Part shown: in pieces, positions 37,440 to 47,189 of the stretch
Position numbering within the stretch: the stretch's first letter is position 1
How the letters are laid out: the number at the start of each line of letters is the position of its first letter
Source of the DNA: Sphingosinicellaceae bacterium
GTDB taxonomy: Bacteria; Pseudomonadota; Alphaproteobacteria; Sphingomonadales; Sphingomonadaceae
DNA length: 64,000 nt
Reading direction: 5' to 3'
Assembly (NCBI GenBank): GCA_019285715.1
Contig: CP079108.1
Span: forward strand, 434,001-498,000
Notes under the pieces: generated by a model
The model's database searches: none
What the model saw: the letters and a program-made list of their open reading frames with translations, nothing else
What the model was told of the DNA's origin: nothing
Made by a program: the position numbers and the translations under genes

Positions 37440-37640
37440 TGGAGGGCCTGTGTGTGAGATGCAGCTCATTGGAAAGGCAAGGATAGGCGAGGGCAGGATA
37501 AAAGCCGCAAGGTGCGAGGCGGTCGGGGAGGCAAATAGCGCAGCGATATCAAGCATCGCTAGCACCTTGCGATCGAGCATGCCAATGTTTGCCGACGCGG
37601 AAAACGGCGGCTTTCCGCCATTTAACGCACCTTGCGTCGA
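37440..37640. other. Candidate origin of transfer (oriT)
   Basis: The gap between the transglycosylase and relaxase carries, on the minus strand, TATCCTG at 37500-37494 followed by C, which fits the P-type nic consensus YATCCTG|Y. A GCAAGGTGC / GCACCTTGC inverted repeat (37507-37515, 37562-37570) and another CGCACCTTGCG at 37626 flank it, plus a GGCGG/CCGCC hairpin near 37604. An open frame across it is probably spurious. Confidence 0.55.
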
Positions 37641-37648
37641 AAATCGCG

Positions 37649-39373
37649 ATGTCGACTGACGACGACCTTCGCATTCGCCCTGGACGCGTCAGAGCCGGCG
37701 GCCCTCGCGTCGAGACATTTCTCAACAGGGCCATCCGCGCCGCGCAAAAGGCGGGTGGCCTCCGGGTCCGGTCAGGCAAAGCCAGTCGGTTCGGTCGCGG
37801 TCGATCGGCGACACTGGCCGCATCCCACCGACTAGCCGACCGGTCGCGCGGTGCGATTATAAAGGCGCGGGTCGTGCGTCGGATGCGGACGCCGGGCGCG
37901 CTGGCGGCGCATCTGCGCTATCTCGGCCGCGACGGCACGACCCGTGACGGCGAAGCCGGCCGCTTATTCGACGCGCAGATAGATACGCCGGACCCGCATG
38001 CCTTCGCGGATCGATGCGACGGCGACCGCCACCACTTTCGCTTCATCGTCTCGCCCGACGACGCCGCCGATCTCGCCGACCTGAAAACTTTCACCCGCGA
38101 GTTGATGATCCAAGCCGAGCGCGATCTCGGCACGAAGCTCGACTGGGTCGCGGTCGATCACTGGAACACCGAGCACCCGCACATCCACGTTCTCGTCCGC
38201 GGTCGAGCCGACACCGGCGACGACCTCGTCATCAGCCGCGACTATATCAGCCGCGGCTTGCGCGCGCGGGCTGCGGGCCTGGTCACCCTCGAGCTCGGTC
38301 CGCGCACGGAGATCGAACTGCGCCGTAATCTCGACGCGCAGGTAGACGCCGACCGGTGGACAAAGCTCGATCGCGCGCTAGCGACGGAGACCAGTGACCG
38401 GATCGTCGATCTGCGGCCCGACCCCTTTGCCGTTCCCGATCCACTGCGCGAGACCAAGATTGGGCGGATCCGCAAGCTCGAACGCCTCAGGCTCGCCGAA
38501 CCCGCAGGCGTAGGTCGTTGGCAGCTCGATGTTGACGTCGAGCTGCGACTTCGCGCGCTCGGCGAGCGCGACGACATTATCAGGCGGCTACATCGCAGCC
38601 TCGGCAATGATCGCAGTGCGAGCCTTGTGCTCGACGGCGAGCGCCAGCCGACCGGCGTCGTCGGCCGTCTCGTCGCTCGCGGCCTCGACGACGAGCTTCG
38701 CGGCAGTGCCTTCGCTATCGTCGAAGGCATCGACGGCAAGGCGCATCATCTCCGCCTCGGCAGCTTAGAAGCGACCGGCGACGGCCCGGTTGGCTCGATC
38801 GTCGAGCTGCGGCGGTTTGCCGACGCCAAGGGACAGCATAGAGCCGCGCTCGCGGTGCGCTCGGACCTCAGCCTCAAACAGCAGATCAGCGCAGACGGCG
38901 CGACCTGGCTCGACCGGCAGCTGGTCACGCGCGCACCGCTGCCGCTAAGCGATGGCGGTTTCGGCAGCGACGTCAGGCAAGCGCTGGGCGACCGGGCCGA
39001 ATATTTGGCGGAGCAGGGCCTCGGGACGCGCGACGGCAACGGGCATTTCTCGCCGATACGAAATCTGCTCCACCGGCTGCGCGACAGAGAGGTCGCGGCG
39101 ACAGGGCAGCGTCTCGCCGCCGAAACCGGTCTGACGCCGCACCCCCACGTGCCCGGCGAGCTCGCCGCCGGCCTGCCGGTCTCGGGCACCTACCGCAAGC
39201 GGCTGACGCTGGCGTCAGGAAGGTTCGCGATGATCGACGACGGCCTGGGTTTCCAGCTCGTTCCGTGGTCGCCCGGGCTTGAGCGACATCTCGGGCAGGC
39301 AGTATCGGGCGTCACGATGCCCGGCGGCGGGATCGACTGGACGATGGGGCGCAAGCGCGATCTCGGCATCTGA
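37649..39373 (+). CDS. DUF3363 relaxase (RlxS-like)
   Basis: This 574-residue protein would nick oriT and pilot the DNA strand. The relaxase domain has a candidate catalytic tyrosine in AAHLRYLGRDG and the three-histidine motif in DHWNTEHPHIHVLVRG, preceded by HHFRFIVSP. The C-terminal half is DUF3363 (LGERDDIIRRLHRSLG and beyond). ATG at 37649 is favoured; the frame extends 20 codons upstream into the oriT region. It is of the type called RlxS in ICEMlSymR7A. Confidence 0.9.
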   Translation: MSTDDDLRIRPGRVRAGGPRVETFLNRAIRAAQKAGGLRVRSGKASRFGRGRSATLAASHRLADRSRGAIIKARVVRRMRTPGALAAHLRYLGRDGTTRDGEAGRLFDAQIDTPDPHAFADRCDGDRHHFRFIVSPDDAADLADLKTFTRELMIQAERDLGTKLDWVAVDHWNTEHPHIHVLVRGRADTGDDLVISRDYISRGLRARAAGLVTLELGPRTEIELRRNLDAQVDADRWTKLDRALATETSDRIVDLRPDPFAVPDPLRETKIGRIRKLERLRLAEPAGVGRWQLDVDVELRLRALGERDDIIRRLHRSLGNDRSASLVLDGERQPTGVVGRLVARGLDDELRGSAFAIVEGIDGKAHHLRLGSLEATGDGPVGSIVELRRFADAKGQHRAALAVRSDLSLKQQISADGATWLDRQLVTRAPLPLSDGGFGSDVRQALGDRAEYLAEQGLGTRDGNGHFSPIRNLLHRLRDREVAATGQRLAAETGLTPHPHVPGELAAGLPVSGTYRKRLTLASGRFAMIDDGLGFQLVPWSPGLERHLGQAVSGVTMPGGGIDWTMGRKRDLGI

Positions 39374-39466
39374 CAATCGTCCGTTCTGCGCGCTGCGCTG
39401 CGACTGAGCGCGATCATTGATGCTGCACCCTTGAGCAACGCCGCCGATGGTGGCGAACGTGCGAAT

Positions 39467-41440
39467 ATGTCAGCAACGCGGATCCTTTGGGGCCAGCTGC
39501 TCCTAGTTTCGGTGATCGCTTTCGGATCTGTTTGGGCGGCTACGGAGTGGACGGCATGGCGGCTAGGCTTTCAGGCCGAGCTGGGCGCGCCGTGGTTCAT
39601 GCTGGGGCATTGGCCGGTCTATGCGCCGCTGAAGCTGTTCTTCTGGTGGTACTGGTTCGACGTCTACGCCCCCCATGTGTTCGAGCGGGGCGCCGCTATC
39701 GCGGTGTCGGGCACGATCCTCGCCATCGCCGCGGTGCTGACGCTGTCGGTCCGCCGCGCGCGCGAAGCAAGCGAGGTGACAACCTATGGTTCGGCGCGCT
39801 GGGCGACGCGCAACGAGGTGGGCGCGGCCGGCATGACCGGCGACGCCGGCGTCATCCTCGGTCGATACGACGCGCACTACCTCCGCCACGATGGACCCGA
39901 GCATGTGCTGTGCTTCGCGCCAACGCGGTCGGGCAAGGGCGTCGGGTTGGTCGTGCCGACGTTGCTGACGTGGCCGGCGTCGTGCATCGTTCACGACATT
40001 AAGGGCGAGAACTGGACCCTCACCGCCGGCTGGCGCGCCAGGTTCGGCCGCGTCCTGCTGTTCGATCCAACCAACGCGGCGAGCGCCGCCTACAATCCGC
40101 TCCTCGAGATTCGCCGCGGTGCCAACGAGGTCCGCGACGCCCAGAACATCGCGGACATCTTGGTCGATCCCGAAGGCGCGCTCGAACGCCGGTCGCACTG
40201 GGAAAAGACCAGCCACGCGCTCCTTGTCGGGGCCATCCTGCATGTGCTCTACGCGGAGGCCGACAAGACGCTCGCCGGCGTCGCCAACTTCCTGTCCGAT
40301 CCGCAGCGGACGATCGATGTCACGCTAAAGGCGATGCTGGCGACTCCCCACCTCGGCGACCGGCCCCACCCGGTTGTCGCCTCGGCGGCGCGCGAGCTGC
40401 TCAACAAGTCCGACAATGAGCGCTCAGGCGTGTTGTCGACTGCGATGTCGTTCCTCGGCCTCTATCGCGACCCCGTCGTGGCAAAGGTCACAGCGCAGTG
40501 CGACTGGCGGATCGACGATCTGGTTTCAGGGGACCGGCCGACGACACTCTACCTCGTCGTGCCGCCGTCCGACATCGCGCGGACCAAGCCGCTGATACGG
40601 CTCGTGCTCAACCAGATCGGTCGCAGGCTGACCGAACGGCTCGATCATGCCGGTCATCGCCACCGCCTGTTGTTGATGCTCGACGAATTTCCCGCGCTCG
40701 GCCGGCTTGACTTCTTCGAGAGCCAGTTGGCGTTTATGGCGGGCTACGGCATCCGCGGCTTCCTGATTGCCCAGAGCCTCAACCAGCTTGAGCGGGCCTA
40801 CGGCCCCAATCACGCCATCCTCGACAACTGCCATGTCCGCGTCGCTTTCTCGACCAACGACGAGCGAACCGCCAAGCGGGTGTCGGACGCGCTCGGCACT
40901 GCCACTGAGATTCGCGATGCGCGCAACTATGCCGGGCACCGCATGGCACCGTGGCTCGGACATCTGATGGTCAGCCGCCAAGAGACGGCTCGACCGCTGT
41001 TGACGCCCGGCGAAGTGATGCAACTGCCGGCGACTGAAGCTGTCGTGCTGGTCTCCGGCCTGCCGCCGGTGCGGGCGACGAAGGCGCGGTACTTCGCGGA
41101 TCGGCAATTGGCACGGCGAGTGTTGCCGCCCCCGGCAGCGACAGTCTGGCGCACCGCGCGAGATCACGATTGGGACGCAGACGCTCCACTTGTCGCTGCA
41201 GTGGCAATGGCGACCGAGCAGGTCGGCAAACAGACGGCCGATGGCGGGCTACGCCGCGAGCCGGAGCTTCCTGAACACGAGGAGGTGACTCCGCAACAGC
41301 CGACCATGGACGAGCCGGCGCCCGCGCCGGAAAACGAATTTGAGGCCGAAGTGGTGCGCACGCGATCGCTTAACGGCCAGCAGCGCGTGGCGGCGCGTCA
41401 GGCGTCGCTCGATCCCGGCGATGGGCTGGAATTCTACTGA
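39467..41440 (+). CDS. traG: Type IV coupling protein TraG/VirD4
   Basis: This 657-residue protein would deliver the relaxase-DNA complex to the transfer channel. Two N-terminal membrane segments (GQLLLVSVIAFGSVWA and LAIAAVLTLSV) precede the ATPase: Walker A APTRSGKGVGLVVP, Walker B LLLMLDEFPALGRL, and IRGFLIAQSLNQLER. ATG at 39467 is chosen; a TTG at 39431 is the alternative. The CopG gene overlaps its stop. In related ICEs trbB-trbI follow, but here they do not. Confidence 0.93.
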   Translation: MSATRILWGQLLLVSVIAFGSVWAATEWTAWRLGFQAELGAPWFMLGHWPVYAPLKLFFWWYWFDVYAPHVFERGAAIAVSGTILAIAAVLTLSVRRAREASEVTTYGSARWATRNEVGAAGMTGDAGVILGRYDAHYLRHDGPEHVLCFAPTRSGKGVGLVVPTLLTWPASCIVHDIKGENWTLTAGWRARFGRVLLFDPTNAASAAYNPLLEIRRGANEVRDAQNIADILVDPEGALERRSHWEKTSHALLVGAILHVLYAEADKTLAGVANFLSDPQRTIDVTLKAMLATPHLGDRPHPVVASAARELLNKSDNERSGVLSTAMSFLGLYRDPVVAKVTAQCDWRIDDLVSGDRPTTLYLVVPPSDIARTKPLIRLVLNQIGRRLTERLDHAGHRHRLLLMLDEFPALGRLDFFESQLAFMAGYGIRGFLIAQSLNQLERAYGPNHAILDNCHVRVAFSTNDERTAKRVSDALGTATEIRDARNYAGHRMAPWLGHLMVSRQETARPLLTPGEVMQLPATEAVVLVSGLPPVRATKARYFADRQLARRVLPPPAATVWRTARDHDWDADAPLVAAVAMATEQVGKQTADGGLRREPELPEHEEVTPQQPTMDEPAPAPENEFEAEVVRTRSLNGQQRVAARQASLDPGDGLEFY

Positions 41441-41868
41441 TGCGCAAGCAGCAGCTGACGGTGTATCTCGAACCGGCGACATTCGCCGATCTTTCGGCCT
41501 ACGCGAGCCGACGCGCCCATCCAAAATCGCTGGTTGCGGAGGCCGCGATCGCATCGTTCCTTTCGCCAGACGCCGCCGGACGCCAGGAGGCAGCAATCGC
41601 CAAGCGCCTCGATCGGATCGTGCGCGTCTTAGAACGGCTAGAGCGGAACGACACGATCGCGGTCGAGACGCTGGCATTGTTCATTCGCTCCTGGTTGACA
41701 GCGAACCCAGCGACGACGGATCAGAGTTCGCCCGCAGCGCGGGCAAAGGGCGCCGAACGCTATGATCGCTTTGTCGAAGCTCTTGGTCGGCGGCTGTCGT
41801 CCGGCACTTCACTGGGTCGCGAAGTCGCGCAGGACATTCCGGCGGGGCTTACCAATTTAGGCGACTGA
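41440..41868 (+). CDS. CopG-like ribbon-helix-helix protein
   Basis: This 142-residue protein begins with an RHH DNA-binding domain (QQLTVYLEPATFADLSAYAS, then LVAEAAIASFL) and continues with a helical segment containing a possible membrane-associated stretch (TIAVETLALFIRSWL). A CopG-family gene after traG is usual in Tn4371-like and related ICEs, where it precedes the trb operon. It is the last clear conjugation gene in the window. Confidence 0.83.
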   Translation: MRKQQLTVYLEPATFADLSAYASRRAHPKSLVAEAAIASFLSPDAAGRQEAAIAKRLDRIVRVLERLERNDTIAVETLALFIRSWLTANPATTDQSSPAARAKGAERYDRFVEALGRRLSSGTSLGREVAQDIPAGLTNLGD

Positions 41869-42117
41869 TAAACTGACTCTCGCCCATTGATCAGGATAGC
41901 CCTGTAAATTTGCGGGCGGACTTTGAACCGAGCCGACGTCTTGAGAACGCGCCCGTGATCTGCTAGTGGTATTTCACTAACTAATGAATATTATTCAACA
42001 TAATCCATATTATCGGACTTGAGATGAATGGGTAGGCCAACGGGAGATTGTAGCGTCGGCAGTAAAGCCAACCTGCATAGCCCGCCCGGCCGGCGACGGC
42101 GTCCCACAGCCGTAGCC

Positions 42118-42765
42118 TCAGTCGTCCTTGAACTCCTTGAACCACGCATTCCTCTTCGAAGGTCGTATCGCCCACAGGCACTTGCCGGACCGATTGTCGA
42201 ACGGTCGCTTCCAGGGGCCCGAAAATCGATGCACGATGTGCCCTTCGCGCCCGTGGATTTTGTTAACGAGCGGCTTCTCGCCAAACTTTTCCGAAAAGGT
42301 TTTGAGCATCAAATGCTCGAAGTCCTTGAACGCGTTCGGCGACCGGCCATCGCCAACGGTCTCCATAAAGAACTTGAACGGCACGTCCCGTAAAGAGAGC
42401 GACATGTCGAAGATCCAATTGACCAGGTGCGAGCGGAGCCGGTTTGCTATTCTGCCGCGGCCAATATACATGACTTCCGACGGCCCGCACTCGTAGTTTA
42501 CCGCGAAGCCGCCGCCAATTGCGATGACGTAGACGCCGTTGGCGATCCGGTTGAAGTCCTGCGACGCCAAGTAGTCGTTATCGTAGGATGCTCGCCACGT
42601 CTCCCGCATCTGCTGAATGATGAAGTCAACGGTCAGCTTGCGGATCGAGAGTTTAACCTCCGGGGGCTGCAAGGTATACCTATTAAGGTCGAACCCAAGC
42701 TGTCGCGCCACGTCGAAGATACTGATCGGACCCGTCTCCGCCCACCCGATCTCGATGCTAGCCAT
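42118..42765 (-). CDS. GIY-YIG-like nuclease domain protein
   Basis: This 215-residue protein is not a family I can name with certainty. Its middle has GVYVIAIGGG, then VMYIGRG and RLRSHL, which follows the GIY-(10-20)-YIG-R-H pattern of GIY-YIG nucleases, with a later acidic position in EHLMLKTFSEKFGEKPLVN. An N-terminal segment of about 80 residues is unassigned. It lies 16 bases after the mcrC stop on the same strand and may be a nuclease accessory to the McrBC system, which would be unusual. Confidence 0.6.
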   Translation of the reverse strand: MASIEIGWAETGPISIFDVARQLGFDLNRYTLQPPEVKLSIRKLTVDFIIQQMRETWRASYDNDYLASQDFNRIANGVYVIAIGGGFAVNYECGPSEVMYIGRGRIANRLRSHLVNWIFDMSLSLRDVPFKFFMETVGDGRSPNAFKDFEHLMLKTFSEKFGEKPLVNKIHGREGHIVHRFSGPWKRPFDNRSGKCLWAIRPSKRNAWFKEFKDD

Positions 42766-42780
42766 GCCTTATTCCATAAC

Positions 42781-44058
42781 TCACGCGTCGCACAGCGCGC
42801 GCAACCGGTCTCGCATCCCCGTATGCTTGGCTATGTCGATTGTTGCTACCTCTACCCGATCATCGCATCCTAAAAGATTGATGCGGTATGCGTCTGCCAA
42901 CGGCGCCTCTCCGAGCGCCTGGTTATGCGGATATAGCAACGTCACTCGGGGACAACTGTAGAGCCGACCATAGGTCATCATTTGGTAGACGTCAGCTTCG
43001 CTGACCCCTTGCTTCGGATCATCGACCCGCTCCGCCACGCGCTTCCATTTAATATCGATCACTTGCTCCACAAGATCACCACGCATCACGAGAATATCGG
43101 GGCGCGTCTGGAATAATCCGCGATCGTTCGCGTCGCGTAGGCAATGAAGCCGGCCGCCCTGCGCCACCACGCGCCGTCCGCTGCCTGCCAGCGCTCTTGC
43201 GAGCATCCGTGCGACGTAATCTTCGAAGAGGATGTTCATCTCGAACAGCAGCGAGAAGCCCGGCGACGCCCCCCTCGAAGTCGTTTGGAAACGATCGCCG
43301 AGCAGAAGCCGAGCGAAGTTCATCAGCGAACGCCAGCGCTCGTTCGTGCGATCGATTACCACCTGATCCCATCGCAGCTTGCTCAAAGCCACGTCGGCGA
43401 TCTCGGCGTAGGCAAACGCGAGCTCGGCCAGGCGCCGCCTGTTGTCATCCGCCCGCGCGATCCGCGTCAGCCGAGTCACCACCGCCTTCATAATGTGATT
43501 AAGCGCTATGTCGCGCGACAAAGCGTCATAGCGACAGGCGAGCCGGTGCGGTGTTGCCGCGAGCCGCGTGAATTGCCGCATCACGTCCAGACGCCCGCGC
43601 AGTGTCGGCAGATCCTCTTCCTCCGCGATGTAGCGGCGCGGCATCCCCCGCCGGACCGCCTCCACCAGCCGGGTCGAGAACAGGCGGATCAGGATCTCAA
43701 GTAGCGTCTCGTCCTGGTCACCATGCACGGCAATCTCGCCTGCCGCCACCTCGAGGTCCAGCGCAACAGCGAGCATGTGGATCAGTCGACGTCGAATACC
43801 TCCGTCTCCGCCGGCGCCGTCTATTTTGGGAAGGATCTCCAGTACGGCCCCCTCCGCGACGATCATGCCGACCACACCGCGTGCCCGGAGCCCCTTGCGG
43901 CGATGCTCCAACACTCCGTCACCGCCACGGCCGGCGAGCGGCGACGCAGCTGCGACCGCAGCCAGGCGGTCTCCGAGATGCTCTGGGATGGTTGCAGGAT
44001 CGTTCGGGTCTAGCCCGAACGGCAGATGCTCCCATTCCAGCAGCGTGCGCGGCCTCAT
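42781..44058 (-). CDS. mcrC: McrC-like endonuclease subunit
   Basis: This 425-residue protein is the nuclease partner of McrB in type IV restriction of modified DNA. The N-terminal region (GVVGMIVAEGAVLEILPKI) matches McrC. The C-terminal PD-(D/E)XK core is TRPDILVM followed by EQVIDIKWK, giving the Asp and the Asp-x-Lys. ATG overlaps the mcrB stop by four bases, so the two are translated together. Confidence 0.9.
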   Translation of the reverse strand: MRPRTLLEWEHLPFGLDPNDPATIPEHLGDRLAAVAAASPLAGRGGDGVLEHRRKGLRARGVVGMIVAEGAVLEILPKIDGAGGDGGIRRRLIHMLAVALDLEVAAGEIAVHGDQDETLLEILIRLFSTRLVEAVRRGMPRRYIAEEEDLPTLRGRLDVMRQFTRLAATPHRLACRYDALSRDIALNHIMKAVVTRLTRIARADDNRRRLAELAFAYAEIADVALSKLRWDQVVIDRTNERWRSLMNFARLLLGDRFQTTSRGASPGFSLLFEMNILFEDYVARMLARALAGSGRRVVAQGGRLHCLRDANDRGLFQTRPDILVMRGDLVEQVIDIKWKRVAERVDDPKQGVSEADVYQMMTYGRLYSCPRVTLLYPHNQALGEAPLADAYRINLLGCDDRVEVATIDIAKHTGMRDRLRALCDA

Positions 44059-47000
44059 GCCGTGGGCACAGCGAGCTTGTCGTAGGCGAAGTCCTCAGGG
44101 GCCCGTACAAGCCAGCGATAGCGCGTACGTCCCCCCTCCTCATCCTTTCCGAACGGCGACGCCAACGGCTCACGAATGAGAAAGCCACCCTCGTGCCGCT
44201 TGCCATCATCGGGGAAGACGTCGCCAAGTACCGCGGCGACCTTCGTCCAATCTTCGTAGAAATATTCCTGCAGCAGCGGGATTATTTTGTGCATCATGAC
44301 TTCGTCGACGTCGCTGCGGCTTCTGCATGGCATGAGATAGGCGTGTCCAATCTGATGCTCGCGATCGAACAGGAATTCGATGCGATCGTTGATAGTGCTG
44401 AGCACTGCCGGCAGATCGATGCCGTCCACGTCCCCAAGTAGCGCAGGATTGGGCATCAACTCCTCGAACGTGAAGCGCCGACGGAGCGCGGTGTCGAGCA
44501 GCGCGATCGAACGGTCCGCGGTGTTCATCGTGCCGACGATGTGGAGGTTGGCGGGAACGCCGAAGTCGGTGACTTTGGAGTAGGGTAGCGCCACACGCAG
44601 CTCATTGTCCGCACCGATGCGCTTGTCTGCCTCCAGCAAAGTGATGAGTTCGCCAAACACCTTCGAGATGTTCGCTCGATTGATCTCGTCGCAGATCAGC
44701 ACGAACTGCTTAGGCGTCGTCGGCGCCCCCCCGGTACCGGGCAGCAGCAGCGCTAGCGCCGCGCGATTCAGATGCTCCTCGCGCAGCAGATAGCAAGAGC
44801 GCATCGTGAACGGCTTGTCGTAGAAGGTGATGGGCTGCGGCTCATCCGGTAAGTAGAGCCAGCGCACGGCTCGGCGATGATTGTAGTCGCGCTCGCCGGT
44901 CGGCGCGTATTCATAGTCGCCCGTGATCTCTCCGATCGCCCGGTAACGCGAGTTGCCGTAGGAGACGACGACCAAATCACCCGTCTGCATCGAGCAGCGG
45001 AAGCGCCATAGTTGACTGATATTGCCGTCGTTGCCGCTGGTGCCGGGATGATCCTCGTTCCAACGCCCGTGGATGGCCTCGTAGCTGTCGAATGGCGTCC
45101 AGTCGACCTCGCCACCCCAGCCGAGAACAATATACTTTCCCTCGACCGCCGCGTCGAAGATGTGGTCCTCCTCCCCCGCGCGGCCCAGTGACATCTTGAA
45201 CACTTGGCGCGCGCCGACATCGAACGGAACTCCGCCCGCAGCTGCGCGAGTAGCCTGCTCGGCCAGCGCCGAGATCTCGCGGAATACCCCAGGTTGCGCC
45301 TCGAGCCGAAATCCCGCCCCACCTTGCTCACCCTCCGCGCCGGTCGTTGGACGCAGGCCTTCTACGAAGTCCTCGTAGGAATAGCTCTGGTGGAAGGTGA
45401 CAAAGCGAATGCGCCCGGCATCGGCGAGTTCGTCATAAAGCGCCTTTAGCGACTGGGGATCGCGATTTGCTTCCTCCCCGCAAAGCGCCACCGCGCGCCG
45501 CCGCGTCGTATAGGTCTTGCCGGTGCCAGGCGGGCCGTAGAGGATCAGGTTGGTTGGTGCGGGCATGGTCGGAATCTCGTTGTCGGAGGCGGGAGGCGAT
45601 TGGGAGGCGTCGCTGAGCACAGACTGGCAGGTGCACCAGAGGAATCCCTGCACGTCCCAAAGGTCGCGTGGTCTCCAGTCCCATTCGTCTCGCATCACGT
45701 CCAGAATCGCCTCGGACATTGTCAGCGTGGCAGCGTATTCCTCGGCGGTCAGCGGGTTCCATCCATAGAGCTTCTTACCAAGCAACACCGTGCCGGCATT
45801 GTTGAACGGCGTCGTTCGCACGAACACGGCATCCGCAGGGCGGGTCAGCGCCAAGAGCAAGGTCGCGATGATCCTGCTATCGCCGTAAGGCTTGCTCGCC
45901 TGTCCCTCGACCATAATCGGCCAGACGACATCAACGAACGCCTTCACCGACACCGGGCGATCGTCGTCGGACCGCACCAGCGCGCCCGCCGCCGCGTCAA
46001 AAGCGCCGCCGCTACGCTGCCGCCACTCCTTGAGCAGCTCGTAGGTTTTGAAGTAGCCCAGCAAGTTGTGCTGCCTGCTGGCGGCGAGATCGAGCAGCGC
46101 GCTGCCCAGCACATCATCGGCATCGGCGGCATGCATTGACATCAGCCGCCGCGCCTCAGCTATGATCGGTCGCTTGTAATCGTCTTCCTCTAAGCCATAG
46201 CCCCCTAGGTCCACGAACGTGCGGAAGTCGGCGAACTTGGCGAGGAAGATCGTGCGCAGCCGTTCAAGTGCAGCACGATTTAGCTGCATGGTGCCTCCAT
46301 CATACCAGTCGAGAACTCTTGCCAGTTCGGTAGGTGCGCCGATCGTCACGAGTGCCACGGCGCGGGCCGTGCCACCACCTGCCGGCGAATGCTTGAGGCG
46401 AGCGGGCAGGTTCGAATGGCGCGGCTGTGTCGCGAGATAGTGGCGCACCGTCAGCGCCGGCGGAGCCCGTTGTGCAGGCTCATCCTCAACCCACAGCTGA
46501 ATACCAGAAACGTCGCGCTGCAAGGCGACCGCACGGCCATCCTTCAGCTCAAACCCCGCCATTTTTGCTGTGTCCGTTGAAGGCTGGCCGTACCGCCGCC
46601 GCAACTCGGTCTCGGCCCAGCCTACCGGCTCCCGCGCCTTGAGGTCGTAGGTGTAGCGGACGGTCGAGCTGTTCGCGGGGCCCTGCCGATCGACGATGCG
46701 AAGGTCAGCCATTCGCTCGAACGTGTTGCCCCCAATGGCCGAGCACACTGCCGGCATCGCATTGTCGAGCTCCATGGCGCGGTGCACGTCGCCGGTGACG
46801 ACCGTCACCTCCTGCTCGCCGCGCGCCCTCGCCGGCTCAATGATGGTCGTTAATGTGTGCTGCCTGATCCGATCCGCCTGTCGCATGAGCGTGGGTTCGC
46901 CCCCGCCGCGGAAGCGCTGGTAGGCGGCCACTGCAGCACGGTACGACGCGAGGCTGTCGTAGAGATCCCCGTCGATCTTCAGCCGTGACGGGTTAGCTCG

Positions 47001-47189
47001 TCCTGCTCGTTGATCCTCCATGGAGTAAGCGAGCGATGCCATGATCGCCGCCAGACCGTCGCCATCGAACGCCGCGTCGAGATCACCGTAGTTCGCTTCG
47101 ACACGACGCGCATCGGAACGACGCGTCGCGACGCTCGAGGACATTTGTCCCTCCGCCGCCAGCCAAACGCTAAAAGCATCGTCCTGCAC
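44055..47189 (-). CDS. mcrB: McrB-like AAA+ motor with EVE-like insert
   Basis: This 1044-residue protein is an McrB-type AAA+ NTPase. The N-terminal 540 residues hold two poorly recognised domains, probably for DNA recognition. Walker A is GPPGTGKTYT (about residues 550-560), Walker B is LICDEINRANI (about 830) and the McrB signature TMNTADRSIALLD lies near 890. Between Walker A and B, at about 665-775, is an EVE/PUA-like block (VFKMSLGRAGEEDHIF, VLGWGGEVDW, LWRFRCSMQTGDLVVVSYGN), which in relatives reads modified bases. It starts at GTG 47189, overlapping the DUF4268 stop. It would translocate DNA for McrC. Confidence 0.88.
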   Translation of the reverse strand: MQDDAFSVWLAAEGQMSSSVATRRSDARRVEANYGDLDAAFDGDGLAAIMASLAYSMEDQRAGRANPSRLKIDGDLYDSLASYRAAVAAYQRFRGGGEPTLMRQADRIRQHTLTTIIEPARARGEQEVTVVTGDVHRAMELDNAMPAVCSAIGGNTFERMADLRIVDRQGPANSSTVRYTYDLKAREPVGWAETELRRRYGQPSTDTAKMAGFELKDGRAVALQRDVSGIQLWVEDEPAQRAPPALTVRHYLATQPRHSNLPARLKHSPAGGGTARAVALVTIGAPTELARVLDWYDGGTMQLNRAALERLRTIFLAKFADFRTFVDLGGYGLEEDDYKRPIIAEARRLMSMHAADADDVLGSALLDLAASRQHNLLGYFKTYELLKEWRQRSGGAFDAAAGALVRSDDDRPVSVKAFVDVVWPIMVEGQASKPYGDSRIIATLLLALTRPADAVFVRTTPFNNAGTVLLGKKLYGWNPLTAEEYAATLTMSEAILDVMRDEWDWRPRDLWDVQGFLWCTCQSVLSDASQSPPASDNEIPTMPAPTNLILYGPPGTGKTYTTRRRAVALCGEEANRDPQSLKALYDELADAGRIRFVTFHQSYSYEDFVEGLRPTTGAEGEQGGAGFRLEAQPGVFREISALAEQATRAAAGGVPFDVGARQVFKMSLGRAGEEDHIFDAAVEGKYIVLGWGGEVDWTPFDSYEAIHGRWNEDHPGTSGNDGNISQLWRFRCSMQTGDLVVVSYGNSRYRAIGEITGDYEYAPTGERDYNHRRAVRWLYLPDEPQPITFYDKPFTMRSCYLLREEHLNRAALALLLPGTGGAPTTPKQFVLICDEINRANISKVFGELITLLEADKRIGADNELRVALPYSKVTDFGVPANLHIVGTMNTADRSIALLDTALRRRFTFEELMPNPALLGDVDGIDLPAVLSTINDRIEFLFDREHQIGHAYLMPCRSRSDVDEVMMHKIIPLLQEYFYEDWTKVAAVLGDVFPDDGKRHEGGFLIREPLASPFGKDEEGGRTRYRWLVRAPEDFAYDKLAVPTA

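Noticed and set aside
37399-37659. 86-codon open frame overlapping the transglycosylase stop by ATGA
   Set aside because: It has no family character, covers the candidate nic site and repeats, and overlaps the relaxase start. The ATGA overlap alone is weak support.
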